Assembly (NCBI RefSeq): GCF_018688355.1
Contig: NZ_CP061317.1
Coordinates: 1,744,091 to 1,808,090 of the forward strand
DNA: 64,000 nt
DNA from: Polynucleobacter sp. AP-Elch-400A-B2
GTDB lineage: Bacteria; Pseudomonadota; Gammaproteobacteria; Burkholderiales; Burkholderiaceae
Direction: 5' to 3'
This document shows, piece after piece, positions 33,275 through 40,837 of this stretch. The notes beneath the pieces were generated by a model that searched no databases, was not told the origin of the DNA, and saw nothing but the letters and a program-made list of their open reading frames with translations. The stretch's first letter is position 1; each line of letters begins with the position of its first letter. Made by a program: the position numbers and the translations under genes.

Positions 33275-35206
33275 TTATTTCTTGTCATTCACTTCTTTAA
33301 AATCCGCATCCACCACGTCAGCATCGGGAGCAGCAGCTTGTGCGCCACCAGGCGCTGCGCCAGGAGCACCACCAGCCTTAGCCTGTTCTGCAGCCATGGC
33401 TTTTTCACCCAGCTTCTGACTTGCTTTACCCAAAGCCTCAGTCTTAGCCTCAATAGCAGCTTTATCGCTACCCTTGATGGCTTCGTCCAATTCTTTCAAG
33501 GCAACTTCGATTGCTTCTTTCTCGGAAGCCTCTAAAGCAGAGCCATGCTCTTCCAAAGTCTTCTTAGTGGAGTGAGCTAAAGCGTCAGCAGTGTTACGTG
33601 CGGTAACTAATTCCAATGCTTTTTTATCTTCATCGGCATTCGCCTCAGCATCTTTCACCATGCGTAAAATTTCTTCTTCAGTCAAGCCTGAGTTTGCCTT
33701 GATGGTGATCTTGTTCTCTTTGCCAGTCGTTTTGTCTTTTGCAGTGACATGCAAAATACCGTTGGCATCAATATCAAAAGTCACTTCAATTTGTGGCATA
33801 CCGCGTTGTGCCGGAGCAATACCCTCCAAATTGAACTCACCGAGTAATTTGTTGGCAGCAGCCATCTCACGCTCACCTTGGAAGCACTTAATGGTTACCG
33901 CAGGCTGGTTATCTTCCGCTGTAGAGTAAACCTGTGAATGCTTCGTCGGAATGGTCGTATTCTTCGGAATCATCTTGGTCATGACGCCGCCCAAGGTTTC
34001 GATACCCAAAGACAATGGGGTTACGTCCAGGAGCAATACGTCTTTACGATCACCAGACAATACTGATCCCTGAATCGCGGCACCCACTGCAACTGCCTCA
34101 TCTGGGTTCACATCTTTGCGTGGCTCTTTACCGAAAATTTCTTTTACCTTGTCCTGAACAGCAGGCATACGGGTTTGACCGCCGACCAAAATCACATCAT
34201 CGATTTCAGCGGGATTTACGCCAGCGTCTTTAATTGCAGTCAAGCAAGGACCAGCCGTACGGTTGATCAACTCTTCTACCAAAGATTCCAACTTAGCGCG
34301 GGTCAACTTCAAGTTCAAGTGCTTAGGGCCGCCTGCATCAGCAGTCACATATGGCAAATTGATTTCAGTCTGTTGTGCAGATGACAATTCGATCTTGGCT
34401 TTCTCAGCAGCATCTTTCAAACGCTGCAATGCCAATACGTCCTTACTCAAATCTACGCCTTGCTCTTTCTTGAACTCAGCAATGATCCAGTCAATGATGC
34501 GCTGGTCAAAATCTTCACCACCCAAGAAGGTATCGCCGTTAGTAGAGAGCACTTCAAATTGCTTCTCACCATCTACGTTAGCAATCTCAATAATGGATAC
34601 GTCGAATGTACCGCCACCCAAGTCATACACAGCGATCTTACGATCCACTTTGTCTTGCTTGTCCAAACCAAATGCCAATGCAGCAGCAGTTGGCTCATTG
34701 ATGATGCGCTTAACATCTAAACCAGCGATACGACCTGCGTCTTTAGTGGCTTGACGTTGGCTATCGTTAAAGTAAGCAGGAACAGTAATCACTGCCTCAG
34801 TCACTTCTTCGCCGAGATAATCTTCGGCGGTCTTTTTCATTTTGCGCAGAATTTCTGCTGACACTTGTTGTGGTGCCATTTTTTTGTCGCGTGCTTCTAC
34901 CCAGGCGTCACCGTTGTCCGCTTGCACAATTTTGTAAGGCATTAGGCCAATATCTTTTTGCACTTCCGCATCAGTAAATTTACGACCCATCAAACGCTTT
35001 ACTGCGTAGATAGTGTTTTTAGGATTAGTTACTGATTGGCGTTTTGCGGGTGCACCAACCAACACTTCGCCGTCTTCAACATAAGCGATGATGGAGGGAG
35101 TTGTGCGGCCGCCTTCTGCGTTCTCGACAACTTTAGGTGCATTGTTTTCAACAACCGAAACGCACGAGTTCGTGGTTCCTAAGTCAATTCCGATAATCTT
35201 TCCCAT
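33275..35206 (-). CDS. dnaK: Molecular chaperone DnaK (Hsp70)
   Basis: A 643-residue Hsp70. IIGIDLGTTNSCVSV opens the ATPase domain, with VYDLGGGTFDVSIIE and DVILVGGQTRMPAVQ further in. The linker DVLLLDVTPLSLG leads to the substrate-binding domain, and the Gly/Ala/Pro-rich tail ends ADVVDADFKEVNDKK. GGAG precedes the ATG. A sigma-32 type promoter lies about 60 bases upstream, and a terminator separates it from grpE, so it can be transcribed independently. Confidence 0.99.
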   Translation of the reverse strand: MGKIIGIDLGTTNSCVSVVENNAPKVVENAEGGRTTPSIIAYVEDGEVLVGAPAKRQSVTNPKNTIYAVKRLMGRKFTDAEVQKDIGLMPYKIVQADNGDAWVEARDKKMAPQQVSAEILRKMKKTAEDYLGEEVTEAVITVPAYFNDSQRQATKDAGRIAGLDVKRIINEPTAAALAFGLDKQDKVDRKIAVYDLGGGTFDVSIIEIANVDGEKQFEVLSTNGDTFLGGEDFDQRIIDWIIAEFKKEQGVDLSKDVLALQRLKDAAEKAKIELSSAQQTEINLPYVTADAGGPKHLNLKLTRAKLESLVEELINRTAGPCLTAIKDAGVNPAEIDDVILVGGQTRMPAVQDKVKEIFGKEPRKDVNPDEAVAVGAAIQGSVLSGDRKDVLLLDVTPLSLGIETLGGVMTKMIPKNTTIPTKHSQVYSTAEDNQPAVTIKCFQGEREMAAANKLLGEFNLEGIAPAQRGMPQIEVTFDIDANGILHVTAKDKTTGKENKITIKANSGLTEEEILRMVKDAEANADEDKKALELVTARNTADALAHSTKKTLEEHGSALEASEKEAIEVALKELDEAIKGSDKAAIEAKTEALGKASQKLGEKAMAAEQAKAGGAPGAAPGGAQAAAPDADVVDADFKEVNDKK

Positions 35207-35268
35207 AATGGCTCCAAAAAATTAAGTTACGTGTAATTCCGTCAAACTGCGAATAATTCGATAAGGAA

Positions 35269-35297
35269 TAAATGGGGTCGAAGAAGAGAAATTCAAG
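35269..35297 (-). promoter_or_regulatory. Sigma-32 (heat shock) promoter of dnaK
   Basis: On the minus strand, CTTGAAT (-35, 35291-35297), exactly 13 bases, then CCCCATTTA (-10, 35269-35277). This nearly matches the E. coli RpoH consensus CTTGAAA-N13/14-CCCCATNT. The predicted start is near 35262, leaving a leader of about 55 bases before dnaK. Confidence 0.85.
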
Positions 35298-35305
35298 GGT
35301 TCAAA

Positions 35306-35337
35306 AGCAAAAAAGGCAGATTTCTGCCCTTTTTTAT
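35306..35337 (-). terminator. Intrinsic terminator between grpE and dnaK
   Basis: In the transcribed direction, GGCAG-AAAT-CTGCC (35315-35328) is followed by TTTTTT. It sits just upstream of the dnaK sigma-32 promoter and should limit read-through from grpE. Confidence 0.75.
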
Positions 35338-35391
35338 CTTTTTTGACCCCAAAAACCCCATTTAGAGGCTTTTTTAGGGACTTTTAGCACC

Positions 35392-35952
35392 TTATTTAGG
35401 CGCGCTCACAGTTACCAAGGCTGGGCGCAAAATACGATCAGCAATGGAATAACCCCTTTGCAAGACTGAAACCACCGTATTGGCCTCCTGGTCTGAAGGA
35501 ACTGAAGCAATAGCCTGGTGGTGGTGCGGATCGAACTTATCACCTACAGCAGGATTAATCTCAGTCAAGCGACCTTTTTCAAAGGCAGACAGTAGTTGTT
35601 TAAGGGTGATCTCCAAGCCCTCTTTGAAGGCCTTGGCATCTACAGTTTCTGCGTTCAGGGCTGCATACAAACTATCTGTAACCGGCACGAGGTGCTCAGC
35701 AAAACTTTCAATCGCAAACTTATGTGCCTTTGAGATATCTTCGGCGGCACGGCGGCGAATGTTTTCACCTTCGGCCTTAGTGCGTAGGAAGTTATCCTGC
35801 ATCTCGGTGAGCTTTTGATTTAACTCGGCAATTTCTTGCTCTGGAGTTTTTACTTCAGCCTCCGCAGGGGCGGCTTCAGAACCACCTACAGCTTGAGGAT
35901 CGGCAGCAGTATTTTCTTGCTCAGGAGATGGATTTTGATTTTCTTGGGTCAT
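35392..35952 (-). CDS. grpE: Nucleotide exchange factor GrpE
   Basis: A 186-residue DnaK co-chaperone that releases ADP. An acidic, low-complexity N-terminus (about 1-38) leads to a long coiled coil (EIAELNQKLTEMQDNFLRTKAEGENIRRRA) and the beta domain ending (VGDKFDPHHHQAIASVPS, VVSVLQRGYSIADRILRPALVTV). It has its own sigma-32 promoter just upstream. Confidence 0.97.
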   Translation of the reverse strand: MTQENQNPSPEQENTAADPQAVGGSEAAPAEAEVKTPEQEIAELNQKLTEMQDNFLRTKAEGENIRRRAAEDISKAHKFAIESFAEHLVPVTDSLYAALNAETVDAKAFKEGLEITLKQLLSAFEKGRLTEINPAVGDKFDPHHHQAIASVPSDQEANTVVSVLQRGYSIADRILRPALVTVSAPK

Positions 35953-35994
35953 GGGTGCAAATTCACTTTTCTATCAGGATGGCTACTTCTCAAC

Positions 35995-36023
35995 AATATG
36001 GGGCCGATTTAGGCAATTTCAAG
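35995..36023 (-). promoter_or_regulatory. Sigma-32 (heat shock) promoter of grpE
   Basis: On the minus strand, CTTGAAA (-35, 36017-36023), 13 bases, then CCCCATATT (-10, 35995-36003), a full match to the RpoH -35 and to CCCCAT. The predicted start near 35988 gives a leader of about 36 bases. It lies in the short gap after hemH. Confidence 0.88.
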
Positions 36024-36034
36024 TGCGCCAAACT

Positions 36035-37159
36035 TTAAGTAATCTTCGCTTTAGCTAACTCAGCCAAGCGGTCGCGCTCCTGCAATACCGCATCTGATTC
36101 AACACCTAAACTCCAACCAGATAGATGCTGCTGGGCAATGTCGTACATGGCATCGATCCACTTTGGATTGCTATTTAAGCAAGGGATATAGCGGTAGTCT
36201 TTGCCGCCATGCTCCAAAAAGATCTCACGCGCTTCCATTGCAATCTCTTCTAGGGTTTCTAAGCAATCGGCCGGAAATCCTGGGCAAAAAATATCCACTC
36301 GTTTACAACCTGCTTTACCCAACTCTTCAATTATCGGAGCCGTATAAGGCTTAAGCCACTCCGCTTTACCAAAGCGAGATTGAAAAGTGACTAAGTATTG
36401 TCCAGGCTCTAGACCTAATGACTCACCAAGCAGGCGGCCAGTTTTCAAGCACTCACAATGGTAGGGATCGCCCTTCATTAAATTGCGCTTGGGTAGACCG
36501 TGGAAAGACATCACAAAGCGGTCACCTGCAGCAAAATCTGGGCGACCATCTTTATCCCATGCGCCGAGTACTTGGTCACGTAATGCTGCAATATAGGCAG
36601 GGTTGTCGTGATAGTACTTAACCAAACGCAACTCGGGTTGATTGCGCCAAGTCCCCAGTACGCGAAACACTTCATCAAAACTCGACGCAGTAGTAGTTGC
36701 CGAATACTGCGGATACAGCGGTAGTAATAAAAGACGCTCCATACCCTGTGCCTGTAAGGCTTCTAGGGCTTGTTGAGTCGAAGGTTCGCCATAACGCATG
36801 GCTAAATCTACCAACACGACTTGACCGTGATTGGCGAATTTCTCACCCAACTCTTTTGCTTGTAGGCGTGAGTAATGCATCAATGGAGAACCTAATTTTG
36901 GCAACCAAATTGAGGCATATTTTTTTGCAGACGCACCACTACGAATCGGCAAAATAATACCGTTCAAAATACACCACCAAATAATGCGGGGGATTTCTAC
37001 AACACGTGGATCGGATAGAAATTCTTTGAGATAGAGTCTGACTGCCTTAGCCGTTGGAGCAGAAGGAGTGCCCAAGTTAAGCAATAACACTGCTGTCTTA
37101 GAGGGGCGTAAGTGGGGATTTTGATTCAAGGAATATTCGTCTTTATTAAAGAGAGCCAA
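36035..37159 (-). CDS. hemH: Ferrochelatase
   Basis: Inserts iron into protoporphyrin IX to make heme. It has 374 residues. TAVLLLNLGTPSAPTAKAVR starts the domain, with PLYPQYSATTTASS and the catalytic His region MSFHGLPKRN, and later QSRFGKAEWLKPYT. It begins 15 bases after hrcA and is probably in its operon. hrcA-hemH upstream of grpE is a familiar betaproteobacterial order. Confidence 0.97.
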   Translation of the reverse strand: MALFNKDEYSLNQNPHLRPSKTAVLLLNLGTPSAPTAKAVRLYLKEFLSDPRVVEIPRIIWWCILNGIILPIRSGASAKKYASIWLPKLGSPLMHYSRLQAKELGEKFANHGQVVLVDLAMRYGEPSTQQALEALQAQGMERLLLLPLYPQYSATTTASSFDEVFRVLGTWRNQPELRLVKYYHDNPAYIAALRDQVLGAWDKDGRPDFAAGDRFVMSFHGLPKRNLMKGDPYHCECLKTGRLLGESLGLEPGQYLVTFQSRFGKAEWLKPYTAPIIEELGKAGCKRVDIFCPGFPADCLETLEEIAMEAREIFLEHGGKDYRYIPCLNSNPKWIDAMYDIAQQHLSGWSLGVESDAVLQERDRLAELAKAKIT

Positions 37160-37174
37160 AAGATATAAATTTTA

Positions 37175-38197
37175 CTAAGAACTGATTGGCGCACTTAATG
37201 CGCCCGATAACAACTTAGAGGTGATGTCGACAATCGGAATTACTCGATCGTATGCCATACGAGTAGGTCCAATCACACCAAGGGTTCCAACGATCTGACC
37301 ATCCACACTGTAGGGTGCACTGATGACCGCCAAATCTTCATATGGCAGCAAATCACTTTCACCGCCAATGAAGATTTGAATGCCATCGGCATGACTAGAT
37401 ACGTCTAACAACTGCATAAGGACCGACTTTTGCTCCAACATATCAAACATCTTGCGCAGCTTATCCAAATTAGTACTGAGATCGCCCACATTCAGTAAGC
37501 GTCGCTCACCTGATAGCAACATATCTCCTTGACCCATACCGTAATCACTAACACCACTGTGTAACGCTAAGGTCATTAGCCCCGAGATATCGGTTCGCAA
37601 GTTATCTAAATCAGAGGCAAGATGAGCGCGTACCTGAGCAAAACTCTTGCCGGCAAACTGAGTATTGATGTAATTTCCGGCCTCAACTAGCTGACTTGGA
37701 GTGTAGTCCTGCGAGGTGGGGAGAATACGGTTTTGAACATCGCCTTCAGGAGTAACCATAATGAGCAGGATTTTGCCTTCACCCAGCCTCAAGAATTCAA
37801 TATGCTTAAAGACCTGAGCCCGCTTAGGCGTCATCACCACCCCGGCAAAATGAGTCAAATTGGACAGAATTTGCGCAGCGGAATTCAGCACCCTTTGGGG
37901 CGAATCTGGCAAAAGCCCTTTTTCCATCTCGCGAGCGGCAATTTCTTCTAGAGGGCGAACGGTCACCATCGTATCCACAAAGAGGCGATAGCCCCTTGGG
38001 GTTGGGATGCGGCCCGCTGAGGTATGGGGGCTGGTTACCAGCCCCATTTCCTCTAGATCCGCCATGACATTACGAATCGTGGCCGCAGAAAGATCCAATC
38101 CCGAGAATCGAGATAGGGTGCGTGAGCCAATAGGCTGCCCCTCTTCGATATAGCGCTCGATGAGGGTTTTCAGTAAGGCGCGGGAACGATCATCCAT
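37175..38197 (-). CDS. hrcA: Heat-inducible transcription repressor HrcA
   Basis: Repressor that binds CIRCE operators and is kept active by GroEL. It has 340 residues. The N-terminal winged helix (RALLKTLIERYIEEGQPIGSRTL, LSAATIRNVMADLEEMGLV) recognises DNA, and the GAF-like part ends IGPTRMAYDRVIPIVD. I see no CIRCE element upstream of hrcA, grpE, dnaK or dnaJ, so its target is probably elsewhere, most likely groESL. It is divergent from nadK across 37 bases. Confidence 0.96.
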   Translation of the reverse strand: MDDRSRALLKTLIERYIEEGQPIGSRTLSRFSGLDLSAATIRNVMADLEEMGLVTSPHTSAGRIPTPRGYRLFVDTMVTVRPLEEIAAREMEKGLLPDSPQRVLNSAAQILSNLTHFAGVVMTPKRAQVFKHIEFLRLGEGKILLIMVTPEGDVQNRILPTSQDYTPSQLVEAGNYINTQFAGKSFAQVRAHLASDLDNLRTDISGLMTLALHSGVSDYGMGQGDMLLSGERRLLNVGDLSTNLDKLRKMFDMLEQKSVLMQLLDVSSHADGIQIFIGGESDLLPYEDLAVISAPYSVDGQIVGTLGVIGPTRMAYDRVIPIVDITSKLLSGALSAPISS

Positions 38198-38234
38198 GGT
38201 GGAAGGGATTTTATGCGTATGGTTTAATCGTTAT

Positions 38235-39140
38235 ATGTTAAGCCCATCCCCAAATTCCAGCAAAAAGGCCTTTAGCCGGGTTGCACTTGTCGGCAAATAT
38301 CAGGCTGACGGCATACAAGAGCGCCTTAAGGACCTGGCAGTGCTACTTGGCCAGCAAGGCTGTGAGGTCTATATTGAAAGCGCTACCGCCAGCCACTTAA
38401 GCCTAACTGCCTACCCGATCAAAAAAGTAGAGGAGTTTGCAGGAGCTATTGATTTAGCAGTAGTTTTAGGTGGTGACGGAACAATGCTGGGGATTGGACG
38501 TCAACTGGCGGGCAGTAATGTCCCCCTCGTTGGCATCAATATGGGTCGCTTGGGTTATATGACCGATATCGCCATTCAGAACGTTGAAACAGTTTTGCCG
38601 CAAATTATTGCTGGTGACTACGAAGCCGATACCAGAACACTACTAGATGCAGTCGTATTGCGTGATGGCAAAAAAATTAATCAAGCCCTCGCCCTCAATG
38701 ATGTTGTAGTTAATCGCTCCGGAATATCAGGAATGGTGGAGCTTGCAGTGCGCGTCAACGGTTCATTTATGTACAACCAGCGATCAGATGGCTTAATTGT
38801 GTCCACTCCTACCGGCTCAACGGCCTATGCCCTTTCCGCTGGCGGACCGATTCTGCATCCACGGGTTGCCGGAATTCTATTGGCACCAATTGCACCGCAT
38901 TCTTTATCTAATCGCCCCATCGTCTTGCCACAAGATATTCTGGTGAGCATTGAGGTAGTTGATGGCAGAGAAGTGATTGTGAACTTTGACATGCAATCAC
39001 AAACGCATTTGCACTCCGGTGACATCATTGAAGTCAGTCAATCTGAAAAAACTATCACCCTACTCCACCCTCGCAGCCATAGTGACTACAAAACCTTGCG
39101 CGAGAAGTTACATTGGAATGAGTACCCATCGACATTCTGA
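38235..39140 (+). CDS. nadK: NAD kinase
   Basis: Phosphorylates NAD to NADP. It has 301 residues. The GGDGTML motif (79-85), NMGRLGYMTDI, the TPTGSTAYALSAGGPI segment and the C-terminal IEVSQSEKTITLLHP region are typical. The start at 38235 gives a normal N-terminus (FSRVALVGKYQADG); upstream in-frame codons overlap hrcA. It is followed by recN in the common nadK-recN pair. Confidence 0.96.
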   Translation: MLSPSPNSSKKAFSRVALVGKYQADGIQERLKDLAVLLGQQGCEVYIESATASHLSLTAYPIKKVEEFAGAIDLAVVLGGDGTMLGIGRQLAGSNVPLVGINMGRLGYMTDIAIQNVETVLPQIIAGDYEADTRTLLDAVVLRDGKKINQALALNDVVVNRSGISGMVELAVRVNGSFMYNQRSDGLIVSTPTGSTAYALSAGGPILHPRVAGILLAPIAPHSLSNRPIVLPQDILVSIEVVDGREVIVNFDMQSQTHLHSGDIIEVSQSEKTITLLHPRSHSDYKTLREKLHWNEYPSTF

Positions 39141-39166
39141 TGTCGAATTTTTTGGTACGCTAAACC

Positions 39167-40837
39167 ATGCTACAAACACTATCGCTTCGCGACTTTGTCA
39201 TTGTTGACCAGCTAGAGCTCGACTTTTCCTCCGGGTTTACAGTCTTAACTGGTGAAACAGGTGCTGGTAAGTCCATCCTCTTAGATGCTCTCAGCTTGGT
39301 ATTGGGCGAACGTGCAGATAGCAGCCAAATTCGTGAAGGCTGCAACCGCGCAGAAATTAGCGCCCTCTTTCGGATTGATCCACAGCAAATTGAACATTTC
39401 AATCAATGGCTAGATGAGCAAGGCTTTCCACTGGAAGATGGTGGACAAAGTCTTTTACTGAAAAGAACTGTAGAGACTAATGGCCGTAGCCGCGCCTTTA
39501 TTAATGGCAGCGTAGCAACCTTGGTACAACTGCGAGAAGCAGGTGATCAGTTAGTGGATATTCATGGTCAACATGCACATCAACTATTGCTTAAAGGTGG
39601 CGCGCAACGCGAACTACTGGATCGCCATGCCAACCACCTAGATCTGGTTACTGAGGTCTCCCAATTATTTAAAACCCTGAATGACTCGCGTCGCAGACTC
39701 GAGCAAGCTGAAAATGCTGGACAAGATATTGAACGCGAGCGTGAGCGTTTGGAATGGCAATTAGAAGAGCTCACCGAACTTTCTCCGCAAGAAGGCGAAT
39801 GGACTGCCATTCAAAGTGAGCATGCACGTCTGGCCAATGGCGCAAAAATTATGAGCGGCTGCCAAGAAGCAATTGATACCTTGAGCGATGCAGATAACTC
39901 TGTCGAATCTACCCTCTCTAAGGCCAGCGCCAATATCAGCACCTTAGCAGAGCATGATTCTGCACTCAGTGATATCAGCCAAGCCTTAGAGTCAGCCCAA
40001 ATTCAGATTGATGAAGCGGTCCATGGCCTCAATCGTTATTTACAAAAACTCGATTTAGATCCTGCACGTCTCAGCGAGGTGGAAGAGCGCATGCAAGCGC
40101 TTCATGGTGCAGCTAGAAAATACCGTACCGAAGCAGATGAATTACCAAAGCTTCTTTTAGATACTACTGAACGCTTAGAGGCATTAACGGCCTCGCAAAA
40201 TATAGAAGCTTTACGTGAGAGGGTGAAACAAGAAGAGCTCGCCTACCTAAAGCAAGCAAAGCAGCTTTCACAAAAACGCAGCAAGGCTGCACTAGATTTA
40301 GGTAAGCAAGTTACCACTGCAATGCAAGATCTATCGATGGCAGGTGGACAATTAGAGATTGCCTTACTACCTTTAGCCGAGGGTGGCGCTCATGGTCTTG
40401 AGCAAATTGAGTTTCTGGTTGCAGGCCATGCTGGCAGCACTCCACGTTCACTAGCTAAAGTAGCTTCCGGCGGTGAATTAGCTCGTATTAGCTTAGCTAT
40501 TAGCGTCATCACCAGCAAGGCATCCTTTACACCTACGCTGATATTTGATGAAGTCGATGCTGGTATTGGCGGCGCTGTTGCGGAGACGGTTGGGAAGTTG
40601 TTGCGACAACTTGGCGAGTCTCATCAAATTCTGTGTGTGACCCATTTGCCGCAAGTAGCTGCGCAAGGCAATCACCATCTCAAAGTCAGTAAATCTCAGG
40701 CGGGTGATAAAACCCTCTCTCAGGTCACTCCACTTGGAAGGTCTGAGCGAGTAGAGGAAGTTGCGCGCATGCTTGGCGGGGCAACGATTACCGATACCAC
40801 ACGCCGACACGCTCGCGAGCTCCTAGAGCAAAACTAA
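39167..40837 (+). CDS. recN: DNA repair protein RecN
   Basis: SMC-like ATPase acting early in double-strand break repair. It has 556 residues. Walker A GETGAGKS is at 29-36 in the N-terminal lobe. A central coiled coil follows (about 155-350, ERERERLEWQLEELTEL onward). The C-terminal lobe has the ABC signature VASGGELARISLAI and Walker B TLIFDEVDAGIGG. I see no obvious SOS box upstream. Its last codons overlap the end of glnE by 4 bases. Confidence 0.97.
   Translation: MLQTLSLRDFVIVDQLELDFSSGFTVLTGETGAGKSILLDALSLVLGERADSSQIREGCNRAEISALFRIDPQQIEHFNQWLDEQGFPLEDGGQSLLLKRTVETNGRSRAFINGSVATLVQLREAGDQLVDIHGQHAHQLLLKGGAQRELLDRHANHLDLVTEVSQLFKTLNDSRRRLEQAENAGQDIERERERLEWQLEELTELSPQEGEWTAIQSEHARLANGAKIMSGCQEAIDTLSDADNSVESTLSKASANISTLAEHDSALSDISQALESAQIQIDEAVHGLNRYLQKLDLDPARLSEVEERMQALHGAARKYRTEADELPKLLLDTTERLEALTASQNIEALRERVKQEELAYLKQAKQLSQKRSKAALDLGKQVTTAMQDLSMAGGQLEIALLPLAEGGAHGLEQIEFLVAGHAGSTPRSLAKVASGGELARISLAISVITSKASFTPTLIFDEVDAGIGGAVAETVGKLLRQLGESHQILCVTHLPQVAAQGNHHLKVSKSQAGDKTLSQVTPLGRSERVEEVARMLGGATITDTTRRHARELLEQN

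Noticed and set aside
34263..34754. 163-codon plus-strand ORF
   Set aside because: Antisense to dnaK, with no domain or ribosome binding site.
35356..35364. CCCCATTTA on the plus strand, like a sigma-32 -10
   Set aside because: No CTTGAAA at 13-14 bases upstream on that strand and no plus-strand gene to serve.
35384..35390. TTAGCAC, a possible CIRCE half-site
   Set aside because: No GTGCTAA partner at the required spacing, and it sits at the very end of grpE.
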